DNA of 64,000 nt from contig NZ_JABZEE010000001.1 in the NCBI RefSeq assembly GCF_013387495.1, forward strand, positions 124,001-188,000. The letters are read 5' to 3'. The DNA comes from Streptomyces sp. PKU-EA00015. Lineage in GTDB: Bacteria; Actinomycetota; Actinomycetes; Streptomycetales; Streptomycetaceae. The notes beneath the pieces were generated by a model that was not told the DNA's origin, did no database searches, and saw nothing but the letters and a program-made list of their open reading frames with translations. A program made the translations under genes and the position numbers. Within the stretch, counting starts at the first letter, position 1. Every line of letters begins with the position of its first letter. Shown in pieces: positions 8,478 to 19,259 of the stretch.

Positions 8478-8499
8478 ATCCGGTGACGGCGCACCGGAT
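8478..8499 (-). promoter_or_regulatory. Inverted repeat upstream of the FhuF-like gene
   Basis: ATCCGGTG and CACCGGAT form a perfect eight-base inverted repeat with a six-base spacer, about 40 bases before the FhuF-like start codon. Its place and symmetry fit an operator in the roughly 320-base divergent intergenic region, which otherwise shows no gene. It does not match the known actinobacterial iron box. Confidence 0.45.
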
Positions 8500-8757
8500 C
8501 ACCGTAAGGATGTCGCGGAGTCCGGTGGCGGACGACACCGGTGTCCCGCAGACGCGGCCGTCACCGGCCGTGCCGCGCGGGGCAGGGGTGCAAAACGGAT
8601 ACTGGGGATGAACCCGTGCGGCGGGCGGGCCGGTGGTCCCCCCGGCCCGCCCGCGCCCCCGCCGGAAGGGGGATCCGGGACGTCCTCCCGTACTACCCCG
8701 GCAGTACGGACAAGTGCCTGCTCAAGAACGACGACGTGGAAGCAGAAGGGGGACAGG

Positions 8758-11582
<2,825 letters not shown>

Positions 11583-13025
11583 ATGAGTGGTACAGCCCAG
11601 ATCGGTGTCACGGGACTCGCGGTGATGGGCCGCAACCTCGCCCGCAATTTCGCGCGCAACGGGCTCACCGTGGCCGTGCACAACCGCACCGCGGTACGGA
11701 CGCGCGCGCTGGTCGGGGAGTTCGGTGACGAGGGCACGTTCGTCGCGGCCGAGTCGGCCGAGGAGTTCGTCGCGGCGCTGGAGCGGCCCCGCCGGCTGGT
11801 CGTGATGGTGAAGGCGGGCGAGGCCACGGACGCGGTGATCGAGGAGTTCGCGCCGCTGCTGGAGGAGGGCGACGTCATCATCGACGGCGGCAACGCCCAC
11901 TTCGCCGACACCCGCCGGCGCGAGAAGGAGCTGCGGGAGCGCGGCATCCACTTCGTGGGCGTCGGCATCTCCGGCGGGGAGGAGGGCGCGCTGAACGGGC
12001 CCAGCATCATGCCGGGCGGTTCGGCCGAGTCGTACGCCTCGCTGGGCCCGCTCCTGGAGAGGATCGCCGCGAAGGCCCCGGACGGGACGCCGTGCGTCAC
12101 CCACGTCGGTCCCGACGGCGCGGGCCACTTCGTCAAGATGGTCCACAACGGCATCGAGTACGCCGACATGCAGCTGATCGCCGAGGCGTACCACCTGCTG
12201 CGCGCGGTCGCCGGATACTCACCGCAGCAGATCGCCCGGACGTTCCGCGACTGGAACACGGGGCGGCTGGACTCGTACCTGATCGAGATCACCGCCGAGG
12301 TGCTGGCGCACACGGACGCGGCGACGGGCGAGCCGTTCGTGGACGTGGTCACCGATCAGGCGGAGCAGAAGGGCACGGGCCGCTGGACCGTGCAGATCGC
12401 GCTCGACCTGGGCGTACCGGTGTCGGGGATCGCGGAGGCGGTGTTCGCCCGTTCGCTGTCGGGCCACGCCGGGCTGCGCGAGGCGTCCCGGGCGCTGCCC
12501 GGCCCTGTGCCGGAGCCGCTGGGCGCCGACGAGGCGGCCCGGTTCGCCGACCGGGTCGAGCAGGCGCTGTACGCGTCCAAGATCGTGTCGTACACGCAGG
12601 GCTTCCATCAGGTGCGGGCCGGCAGCGAGGCGTACGGCTGGGACGTCGACGCGGGGGCGGTCGCGGCGATCTGGCGGGCCGGGTGCATCATCCGCGCGGC
12701 GTTCCTGGACCGTATCCGCGCGGCGTACGACGCCCAGCCGGACCTGCCGAGCCTGCTGTCGGACAAGCAGTTCGCGGAGGAGATCGGGGCGGCGCAGGAC
12801 GACTGGCGCGAGGTGGTCGCGACGGCGGCGCGTCAGGGCGTGCCGACGCCGGGGTTCGCGGCGGCGCTGGCCTACTACGACGCGCTGCGCGCGCAGCGGC
12901 TGCCCGCGGCGCTGACGCAGGGCCAGCGCGACTTCTTCGGCGCGCACACCTACCGGCGGACCGACCGGGAGGGCTCGTTCCACACGTTGTGGGGCGGTGA
13001 CCGCTCCGAGGTGCGGTCGGACTGA
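11583..13025 (+). CDS. gndA: 6-phosphogluconate dehydrogenase, decarboxylating
   Basis: This 480-residue protein has the full length of the long (eukaryotic/E. coli Gnd) type. The enzyme converts 6-phosphogluconate and NADP+ to ribulose 5-phosphate, CO2 and NADPH in the pentose phosphate pathway. The N-terminal nucleotide fold reads IGVTGLAVMGRNLARN; the family signature is GVGISGGEEGALNGPSIMPG; substrate-site parts are GNAHFADT and GHFVKMVHNGIEYADMQLIA. The C-terminal helical domain extends to the end (THTYRRTD-like tail). The ATG at 11583 has AGGAG eight bases upstream, so the 30 extra codons of the longer frame are rejected. The cofactor choice between NAD and NADP was not examined in detail. 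Confidence 0.95.
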   Translation: MSGTAQIGVTGLAVMGRNLARNFARNGLTVAVHNRTAVRTRALVGEFGDEGTFVAAESAEEFVAALERPRRLVVMVKAGEATDAVIEEFAPLLEEGDVIIDGGNAHFADTRRREKELRERGIHFVGVGISGGEEGALNGPSIMPGGSAESYASLGPLLERIAAKAPDGTPCVTHVGPDGAGHFVKMVHNGIEYADMQLIAEAYHLLRAVAGYSPQQIARTFRDWNTGRLDSYLIEITAEVLAHTDAATGEPFVDVVTDQAEQKGTGRWTVQIALDLGVPVSGIAEAVFARSLSGHAGLREASRALPGPVPEPLGADEAARFADRVEQALYASKIVSYTQGFHQVRAGSEAYGWDVDAGAVAAIWRAGCIIRAAFLDRIRAAYDAQPDLPSLLSDKQFAEEIGAAQDDWREVVATAARQGVPTPGFAAALAYYDALRAQRLPAALTQGQRDFFGAHTYRRTDREGSFHTLWGGDRSEVRSD

Positions 13026-13057
13026 GGCCGCTCCTCCCGGCGGGCGGCCTTCCATGC

Positions 13058-13091
13058 CCCCGGACCGGCCGCGCCGGCGGCCGGTCCGGGG
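13058..13091. terminator. Bidirectional hairpin after gndA
   Basis: CCCCGGACCGGCCGC and GCGGCCGGTCCGGGG form a perfect 15-base stem with a four-base loop. It lies between two convergent genes, gndA and the proline-rich peptide gene, and should stop both transcripts. Confidence 0.75.
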
Positions 13092-13101
13092 CCGGGTCCG
13101 G

Positions 13102-13299
13102 TCAGGCAGGGCCCGGCTGGGGTTCGGGAGGCGGTACGGGTTCCGGCGCGGGTCCCGGCGGCGTGGGGATCGGATCCGGTGTGGGGCCCGGCTGGGGCGT
13201 CGGCGTCGGCACCGGCCCGGGCAGCGGCCCCGGGTCGGGGGGCACGCCGGGATCCGGTGTGGGGACGGGAGGTGCGGGATCGGGGTGGGGGTGGGTCAT
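13102..13299 (-). CDS. Short proline-rich peptide (65 aa)
   Basis: The ATG at 13299 has GGAGGT seven bases upstream, an excellent ribosome site, and the frame ends right at the gndA terminator. The peptide is built of PxP/PDP units (about 40 percent Pro, with Gly, Asp, Thr) starting MTHPHPDPAPPVPTP. It has no signal peptide and no predicted globular fold. Similar Pro-rich short products are common in Streptomyces genomes, but I know no function. Composition alone could keep a frame open here; the ribosome site is the main argument for a gene. Confidence 0.55.
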   Translation of the reverse strand: MTHPHPDPAPPVPTPDPGVPPDPGPLPGPVPTPTPQPGPTPDPIPTPPGPAPEPVPPPEPQPGPA

Positions 13300-13372
13300 G
13301 CCGGACCTCCAGGGTGCGAAGTCGTGCGTTCCCAGTCTCTACCGGTGCGCGTTCCCACCCTCGCCGGGTCCA

Positions 13373-13570
13373 GTCGTCAGGCCACCGGATGCGGGGAAAC
13401 CGAAGGCCACGGACCGGATGCGGGGATGCCGTCGGACGGTCGTCAGGCCACCGGATGCGGGGAAACCGAAGGCCACGGACCGGATGCGGGGATGCCGTCG
13501 GACGGTCGTCAGGCCACCGGATGCGGGGAAACCGAAGGCCGCGGGCCGGATGCGGCGGTGCCGTCGCACG
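13373..13570. repeat. Three tandem copies of a 66-base unit at the 3' end of the racemase gene
   Basis: Units begin at 13373, 13439 and 13505. Copies one and two are identical over all 66 bases; copy three, which is the actual 3' end of the racemase gene including its stop codon, differs at about six positions. The unit is 22 codons long, so no reading frame is broken by copy number; the extra copies lie downstream of the stop. Confidence 0.9.
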
Positions 13571-14219
13571 CCGTGCGCGCCGGTGCCGGGCCGGCGGACA
13601 GCGCGGCCTCGGCCGCGGCCCGCAGTCCGGGCTCCGGGCTGGAGAGCACCGGCAGCGCCGTCCGCGTCCGGGCCGCCGCGTCCGCCATCGACGCCTGGGC
13701 CAGCACGACGACGTCCGCATCGCGCACCCCGTCGACGGCGGCCGCGACAGCGTCGAAGTAGCCCTCCCGGTCCCCCGCCTCGAAACGCTCCCAGGCGTCC
13801 TCGACGACCAGTGTCCGCAGCCGTGGCTCACGGCCGCGGGCCTCCTCGCGGACGAGGGCCGCGGTAGGTTCCAGCGTGCTGGCGACGGTGGCCACGATCA
13901 CGACCCGCTCCTCGCGTGCCGCGGCGGCGCACATGGGCCTGTCGACCCTCAGTACGGGGACGCCGGCCCGGTCGGCGGCCGCCTCGGCCACGCCGCCGAT
14001 GGTCGAGCACGTGCACAGCACGGCATGGGCGCCGTGAGCGGCGGCGCCGGCGATCACGTCGGCGACGGCGGCCGCGACCGCGTCCGGACCGTCGCGCCGG
14101 GCCCGCGCGAGCAGGTCCTCGTCGACGAGGTGGCGGAGCGGCAGGGCGGGGTGGTGGGTGTCGCGCAGGGCGTCGAAGACCGGGACGTGGACCGGGGATG
14201 TGTGCAGCAGTGCCAGCAT
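13509..14219 (-). CDS. Aspartate/glutamate (hydantoin) racemase family protein
   Basis: The protein (236 aa) has the Asp/Glu racemase fold. The first catalytic cysteine region is HAVLCTCSTIGGVAEAA (near residue 70); the second cysteine of classical racemases is replaced, since the corresponding region reads DVVVLAQASMADAA. That pattern is common in family members with a different or lost second acid/base, so the activity may not be amino-acid racemisation. The start at 14219 (MLALLHTSPVHVPVFDALRD) is right for the family; the longer frame is not. The last 20 codons lie in a repeated unit that is duplicated twice downstream. It is about 50 bases from the upstream MBL gene on the same strand. 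Confidence 0.75.
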   Translation of the reverse strand: MLALLHTSPVHVPVFDALRDTHHPALPLRHLVDEDLLARARRDGPDAVAAAVADVIAGAAAHGAHAVLCTCSTIGGVAEAAADRAGVPVLRVDRPMCAAAAREERVVIVATVASTLEPTAALVREEARGREPRLRTLVVEDAWERFEAGDREGYFDAVAAAVDGVRDADVVVLAQASMADAAARTRTALPVLSSPEPGLRAAAEAALSAGPAPARTACDGTAASGPRPSVSPHPVA

Positions 14220-14268
14220 GCCGGAATCGTAGGGGTACCGCCTCGCACGGGGAGGCCGGCACCGGGGC

Positions 14269-15081
14269 TCATCGAGGGGCGCCTCCCGGTTCGAAGCCGG
14301 CGAGCAGTTGCTCCAGCGCCTGCTGGTCGGGGCCGACGAACGCATCCGCTTCGGGCGCCGCGGAGATGTTGTCGATCATCTGCTGGGCGAGGCCGAGCGC
14401 GGGAGGCAGGTGGGTGCTCAGCACCGCCTCGGGCTCCATCTCGCGCAGCGGCCGCACACTGGCCGCGTACTTCTCGGGGTCGACGCAGTGGATCCAGGGA
14501 CTGTCGACGGTGGCCCACAGCAGTTGCCCCGCCCGCAGCTCGTCGTCCTTGATGTCGCCCGCGGTGGCTCCACCGGCGAGGTCGGCGCTGGCGATGGGAG
14601 CGCCGAAGCAGTCGGAGCTGAAGCAGGCGGCCGACTTGTCGTCGTAGAAGCCGACCGTGGCGGGGTTGTCGAACAGCGGTGGCCGGAAGGCGTGCAGGAC
14701 CCGGTCGCCGACGTCGAGGGACTGCCCCGGGTTGAGCAGGAAGACCCGGTCCAGGGGCAGGGGGCGCTCGGTCGACATGATGCCGACCGCCAGGTACGTG
14801 GTCACGAGGCGCGCCCGCGGCGCCGCGGCCAGCAGCGCGAACAGGCCGCCCGTATGGTCACGGTCGGGGTGCGTGAGCCAGATCCAGCGCACGTCCTCGG
14901 GGTCGACGACGCTGCCGACCATGTCGAGAAAGGTGCGGTCGGGCAGGCCGAGTCCCGTGTCGACGACCACGGGTTCGGCCGCGTGGAGCACGAACGCGTT
15001 GACCGTGAGGTAGCCGATGCCGGGTACCGGCAGGTGGTCGCCGAGGACGCTGATCTCGTGTCCGATTCGGTGAATGGCCAT
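14269..15081 (-). CDS. MBL-fold metallo-hydrolase
   Basis: This 270-residue soluble protein has the metallo-beta-lactamase fold. The metal site reads THPDRDHTGG, so the usual HxHxDH has Asp in the second position, and VDTGLGLPD precedes it. LSTHLPPALGL near the C-terminus supplies a later ligand. An SSDCFGAPI motif with an Asp is reminiscent of the ODP/flavodiiron-like branch that binds two metals. Substrate is unknown. The ATG at 15081 has GGAGAAG six bases upstream. It probably forms a transcription unit with the racemase gene downstream. Confidence 0.8.
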   Translation of the reverse strand: MAIHRIGHEISVLGDHLPVPGIGYLTVNAFVLHAAEPVVVDTGLGLPDRTFLDMVGSVVDPEDVRWIWLTHPDRDHTGGLFALLAAAPRARLVTTYLAVGIMSTERPLPLDRVFLLNPGQSLDVGDRVLHAFRPPLFDNPATVGFYDDKSAACFSSDCFGAPIASADLAGGATAGDIKDDELRAGQLLWATVDSPWIHCVDPEKYAASVRPLREMEPEAVLSTHLPPALGLAQQMIDNISAAPEADAFVGPDQQALEQLLAGFEPGGAPR

Positions 15082-15307
15082 GACTTCTCCGGGAACCCCC
15101 CGCGTGCAGGGATCGGATCACGGCTCACAGCGTCGCCGCGGTCACGCGCAGGCCCTGTGCAGTTGAGGCATGCCCCCCGGGCCGACATCAGTACTTCTGT
15201 CTCACAGTGTCCCCCCGTGGGGCCGGGCCCGCTGCCGCACAAGGTCCCGGCATGCCCCGGGACCGGCGGTCGGACCACCGGTCCGGGGGCTCACCGTGCC
15301 CTTGTCG

Positions 15308-15649
15308 TCACAGCTCCGGGTGTGCCTTGACCTGCTCCTCGGCCTCCCGGACGAGATCGGCGGGCGCGGCCGGCGCCTCGTCGGGGTGCTTCAGCGCCCA
15401 CTTCGCGGCGTACGGGCACAGCGGTACGACGGGGACGTTCTCGCGCGCCGCCGTCGCGTAGAACTCGCGCACGAGGGCGCCCCCGATGCCCTGGCCCTCG
15501 TGGCCCGGCTCGACCACGGTGTGCACGGCGACGAGTGCGGCGGTGTCGCCGGCCAGCACGAAGTACGCGATGCGGCCGGCCACCTTCCCGTCCAGGTGCG
15601 CTTCCAGCAGCCCTGCGGACCGGTTGTCGCGGATCTCGATCTCTCCCAC
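15308..15649 (-). CDS. Small GNAT-type N-acetyltransferase
   Basis: At 113 residues this is one of the minimal acetyltransferases (YidJ/Gtn-like, about 90-110 aa). The acetyl-CoA loop is EPGHEGQGIGGALVREF, and the C-terminal VPLCPYAAKWALKHPDE resembles the CxYxxxWxxxHPE motif of that branch. The GTG at 15649 has GGAGAG upstream. Its substrate is unknown. It is encoded just after panD on the same strand, with a gap of about 70 bases, so it may share the panD transcript. Confidence 0.85.
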   Translation of the reverse strand: MGEIEIRDNRSAGLLEAHLDGKVAGRIAYFVLAGDTAALVAVHTVVEPGHEGQGIGGALVREFYATAARENVPVVPLCPYAAKWALKHPDEAPAAPADLVREAEEQVKAHPEL

Positions 15650-15721
15650 GGCGGGGTTCTCTCCTCGATGCGTCGGACGGGCCGCCGACGGGCGGTCCCC
15701 GCCGGCGGTGGAACGAGGGGG

Positions 15722-16138
15722 TCAGACGACGGCGTGGGGGCTGCGCGCGGTGTCGGTGCCCGGCACGGGGGCGGAGGCGTCGGCACCGAGGGCCACGATC
15801 CGGTTACCGGCGTCGACGTGGACGACGCTGGGCACGAGGGCGCGCGCCTCGGCGTCGTCGACCTGGGCGTAGCTGATGAGGATCACGAGGTCGCCGGGGT
15901 GGACGAGGTGGGCGGCCGCCCCGTTGATGCCGATGACTCCGCTGCCGCGCTCGCCCTCGATGACGTAGGTCTCCAGGCGGGCACCGTTGGTGATGTCGAC
16001 GATGTGCACGAGCTCGCCGGGCAGGAGATCGGCGGCGTCCATGAGGTCGCGGTCGACGGTGACGGAGCCGACGTAGTGCAGGTCGGCCTGGGTGACGGTC
16101 GCGCGATGGATCTTGGACTTGAACATGGTGCGCAGCAT
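15722..16138 (-). CDS. panD: Aspartate 1-decarboxylase proenzyme
   Basis: PanD makes beta-alanine from L-aspartate for pantothenate and coenzyme A. The proenzyme (138 aa) self-cleaves at the Gly-Ser bond in HYVGSVTVD to form the pyruvoyl cofactor at the new N-terminus of the large chain. Other conserved parts are [31 protein letters not shown] and [14 protein letters not shown]. The ATG at 16138 has GGAG at good spacing; a GTG four codons upstream is possible. The 20 C-terminal residues after VALGAD are variable in the family. Confidence 0.95.
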   Translation of the reverse strand: MLRTMFKSKIHRATVTQADLHYVGSVTVDRDLMDAADLLPGELVHIVDITNGARLETYVIEGERGSGVIGINGAAAHLVHPGDLVILISYAQVDDAEARALVPSVVHVDAGNRIVALGADASAPVPGTDTARSPHAVV

Positions 16139-16965
16139 TTGGTACTCCACAAGGGTTGGCTCCCTGCCTGCTTTTGCAGGTCAAGGGCGTTTCTCACTCT
16201 ACCTCGACACGGTTTTCCAACGGGGTGCCGACCATGGTCAAAGGCGCCGAAGCTGACCAGTCGCTGACTTACCTGACGACGCGTCCGCCATGAAGTCGAA
16301 AGGACCCTACGCCACAGACGCGGTCTGTGCTCGTGAGAGCCGTCACATCACGGGGCTGGATCGCAGCGCTTCGTCAGTCGGCTCCAGAGCGCGGAGGCTG
16401 AGCGTTCGGCCCGGTATGGAGGGCGACGCGCCACGACGGGCGTCCTCAGCAGCTCCTCCATGACCAGACGGTCTGCAGGGAGGACAAGCAGCGGTAGCTG
16501 CAGGGCACTTGCTGCTGCATGGTGCGGGAGACGGCGAGGGGGTGCCTGTTATGCCGGTGGCCAACCGGGACATGTCCTCGGCGCGTCTGTCGAAGGCGAC
16601 GATCCGCGGGACCGGGACGCGCTGCGCGCCGCAGGTAAAGAAGTGGACGCCGCGGCGTTGCAGCCGCCGGGAGTCGGGAAGGCGGCGACGCCGCCGATGG
16701 TGCAGATCTGCAGGATGTGGCTGCATCCCGCTACGCCCTGGCCATCGTCCAACGTGGTCGACCGGACGCCCTGGCCGGAATGCCAGTGCGGCGGCGCCAC
16801 CGACCCGCGCCGACCGCGGCTGCCACTGCCACAGGCGAGAACCCCGGCTACGCCTCGCCCGCAACGCGCACAGGCGTATGCGCACGTTGGGGCGACTGCT
16901 CGGCGGGCGCGAGTGGGTAGCGCTCAGGGTGCTGCTGCAGCGGCCAGCTCCCGGAACTGATTGAC
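16139..16965. other. Gap of about 830 bases with no defensible gene
   Basis: A hairpin CCTGC-TTTT-GCAGG (16167-16180) lies close to the panD start and could be part of its leader. Beyond it, open frames on both strands are Arg/Pro-rich and switch frame repeatedly. On the minus strand between about 16440 and 16800 the translated pieces look slightly protein-like (for example HFFTCGAQRVPVPRIVAFD) but without a start signal, and they may be a decayed gene. I could not assign a family. Confidence 0.4.
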
Positions 16966-17208
16966 TCAGCCGCCGCTCTTGCGCCTGAACGACCGCTGGG
17001 TCGCAGCCGGGCCGTGCGCCGCACGCACCTTCGACGCATCCGGGTTGGCGGCAGCATCGGCCGCGTCCGCCTGCGCACCGCGCTTGCGCGCCAGGGCTTC
17101 GCGGAACTTGCGCTTGAGGTCGTAGTTGCCGTCGCTGTCCGGCGCCAGAGGGGATGCCTCGGGGGCAGCCGGCTCCGAACCTTCCGTAGTTGCGGGCTCT
17201 GCGGTCAT
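16966..17208 (-). CDS. DUF5302 family protein
   Basis: An 80-residue hydrophilic protein with the layout of DUF5302: an acidic, Ala/Pro-rich N-half, DLKRKFREALARKRGAQ in the middle, and a conserved basic end QRSFRRKSGG. The ATG at 17208 has GGAGGT seven bases upstream. The family is restricted to actinomycetes and is of unknown role. It is downstream of the DEAD-box helicase gene on the same strand (gap about 195 bases). The small, highly charged protein could bind nucleic acid, but nothing in the sequence proves it. Confidence 0.85.
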   Translation of the reverse strand: MTAEPATTEGSEPAAPEASPLAPDSDGNYDLKRKFREALARKRGAQADAADAAANPDASKVRAAHGPAATQRSFRRKSGG

Positions 17209-17402
17209 GGTGACCTCCTGGGTTCGGGGGTGGGCCAGCACAGCTTGTCATGCCGGGCGTAGTGCGGGGCGCCCGGCAACATCACCCTGCTCCGCGCGGC
17301 CGAGGGCGTTCGCTTCGTAGGGAGAGGCACAGGACGGGCTTCGGGCCGGGCCGAGGGTTGTCGATCCCTTGGCCCGGACTTTCCCTGCCAGGGCAACGGC
17401 TC

Positions 17403-18818
17403 TCAGCCGTTGCGACGTACGAGGGCGGCCTTGCGGGCCTCGGCGAGCTTGCGGGCCTCGCCGGCCTTTCGGGACTTGCCGCCGGCGCCGCGGGAGGTGT
17501 CCTTGCTGGTGCCGAGGCCGCGGAAGGGAGCGTTGCTGTTCTTGGGCCGGGGGACGGCGGGCCCGCCGTCGAGCGGGGTGCCCGAGGGAGCCCTGGCGCC
17601 GGTGATCCGGCTCAGTTCCGCCTCGCCCGAGCGCACCTTGGTGACGGTCGGCTCGATGCCGGCCCCGGCCATCATGCGGCTCGTCTCGCGGCGCTGGCCC
17701 GCCAGCACGAGCGTGACCACTCTGCCGGACTCACCGGCGCGTGCGGTGCGGCCGGCCCGGTGCACGTAGTCCTTGGGGTCGGTGGGCGGGTCGACGTTGA
17801 CCACGAGGTCGAGGTCGTCGACGTGCAGGCCACGGGCCGCGACATTGGTCGCCACCAGAACGGTGACCTGGCCGCTCTTGAACTGCGCCAGGGTCCGTGT
17901 GCGCTGTGGCTGCGACTTGCCGCTGTGCAGGGCCCCGGCGTGTACCCCGCTGGCCCGCAGATGCCGGGTGAGCTGGTCGACGGCGTGCTTGGTGTCGAGG
18001 AAGAGCAGTACGCGGCCGTCGCGGGCGGCGATCTCCGTGGTGACGGCGTAGCGGTCAGGGCCGTGGACGACCAGAACGTGGTGCTCCATCGTCGAGACCG
18101 TGCCCGCTGAAGGGTCGACCGAGTGGACGACGGGGTCATGGAGGTAGCGGCGGACCAGCTGATCGACGTCGCGATCCAAAGTGGCCGAGAACAGCATCCG
18201 CTGACCGTCGGGGTGCACCTGGTCGAGCACGTCGGCAACCTGCGGCAGAAATCCCAAGTCGCACATCTGGTCGGCCTCGTCCAGCACGGTGATCCTCACC
18301 CGTCCCAGGCGGCAGGCGTTGCGCTCGATCAGGTCGTGCAGGCGTCCGGGGGTGGCGACGACCACCTCGGCTCCCTGGCGCAGCGCGGCGACCTGCCGGC
18401 CGATCGACATGCCGCCGACGACCGTGGCCATCCGCAGCCGCAATGACTCGGCGTACGGCGCCAGCGCCTGGGTGACCTGTTGGGCCAGCTCCCGGGTGGG
18501 CACAAGGATCAGAGCGAGGGGCTGCTTCGGTTCGGCACGCCGCCCGGCCGTCCGGGTCAGCAGCGGCAGGCCGAAGGCGAGCGTCTTGCCCGATCCGGTG
18601 CGCCCGCGCCCAAGGACGTCGCGCCCCTCCAGGGCATCGGGCAGAGTGGCGGCCTGGATCGGAAAGGGTTCGCGCACCGCGAGTCCGCTCAGTGTCCGCA
18701 GCACCTCCACCGGCAGTTCCAAGTCGGCGAAGGAGACGGCCGGGGGGCGCGCCGCAGTCGTGGCCTCGGACCGGGCGGGACCGCCGTGAGCGATGCCGGA
18801 GTCGTCGGGATGCTTCAT
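17403..18818 (-). CDS. DEAD-box ATP-dependent RNA helicase
   Basis: This 471-residue protein has all DEAD-box motifs in order: Q motif FPIQAATLP, GRTGSGKT, PTRELA, TPGR, VLDEADQM, FSATLD, and in the second RecA domain TLAQFKSG, VATNVAARGL and HRAGRTAR. A basic C-terminal tail (KSRKAGEARKLAEARKAA) should aid RNA binding. It unwinds short RNA duplexes in the cytoplasm, typically in ribosome assembly or cold adaptation. The ATG at 18818 has GGAAGG six bases upstream; the 84 extra upstream codons are Cys/Arg-rich and are not believed. The leader region is long, as in cold-inducible helicase genes, but no thermosensor was identified. Confidence 0.92.
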   Translation of the reverse strand: MKHPDDSGIAHGGPARSEATTAARPPAVSFADLELPVEVLRTLSGLAVREPFPIQAATLPDALEGRDVLGRGRTGSGKTLAFGLPLLTRTAGRRAEPKQPLALILVPTRELAQQVTQALAPYAESLRLRMATVVGGMSIGRQVAALRQGAEVVVATPGRLHDLIERNACRLGRVRITVLDEADQMCDLGFLPQVADVLDQVHPDGQRMLFSATLDRDVDQLVRRYLHDPVVHSVDPSAGTVSTMEHHVLVVHGPDRYAVTTEIAARDGRVLLFLDTKHAVDQLTRHLRASGVHAGALHSGKSQPQRTRTLAQFKSGQVTVLVATNVAARGLHVDDLDLVVNVDPPTDPKDYVHRAGRTARAGESGRVVTLVLAGQRRETSRMMAGAGIEPTVTKVRSGEAELSRITGARAPSGTPLDGGPAVPRPKNSNAPFRGLGTSKDTSRGAGGKSRKAGEARKLAEARKAALVRRNG

Positions 18819-19259
18819 GAACAGCCTTCCGCAGGGGGACGTACCGAGGAAGGCCCGGCAGGATTGAACAGCCAACGAACAAGCGGAACCGCACAGGCAA
18901 AATCGCCCACCGCGACGACCACGCAAACGCATGACATTAACACAAGGCATGACATCGCGTCGGGAGGGGCACAGGCACGAGTACGTCCTCGACCTGTGCC
19001 CCCTGCGCCAGGCGCCGCCGGCCGAGCGGCACGGCGTGGACGAGCAGGCCACCTGCCTGGGCAACCGCACCGGCGCCTACACCCTGCCCACGAACGGCAA
19101 GATCGGCAGCAGCGACCTTGGGAGCGTCCCGGCGGACGGCACGGGAAACCCGCGTCTGCTGATGCGGGCGCCTCGTCGCCGGAGCCGCTGCAGACGGCAC
19201 CCCGGCCTGCCGGCAACGCTGGAGGGGCGCGGATTCGGGAGCTTAGGTACGTTTCCGGT
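18819..19259. other. Divergent promoter region between helicase and switch phosphatase genes
   Basis: This 440-base stretch must hold both promoters. On the plus strand TAGGTA (19244-19249) lies ten bases before the phosphatase ATG and could be a -10 for a nearly leaderless transcript; no good -35 accompanies it. A frame from 18931 gives a short peptide but lacks a ribosome site. Nothing else was recognised. Confidence 0.4.

Noticed and set aside
13373..13570. CRISPR array
   Set aside because: The 66-base units are directly adjacent without spacers, are only three, and overlap a gene end. No cas genes are present.
16343..17251. 302-codon minus-strand frame
   Set aside because: It runs through the real DUF5302 gene in another frame, is low in sequence complexity, and lacks a ribosome site.
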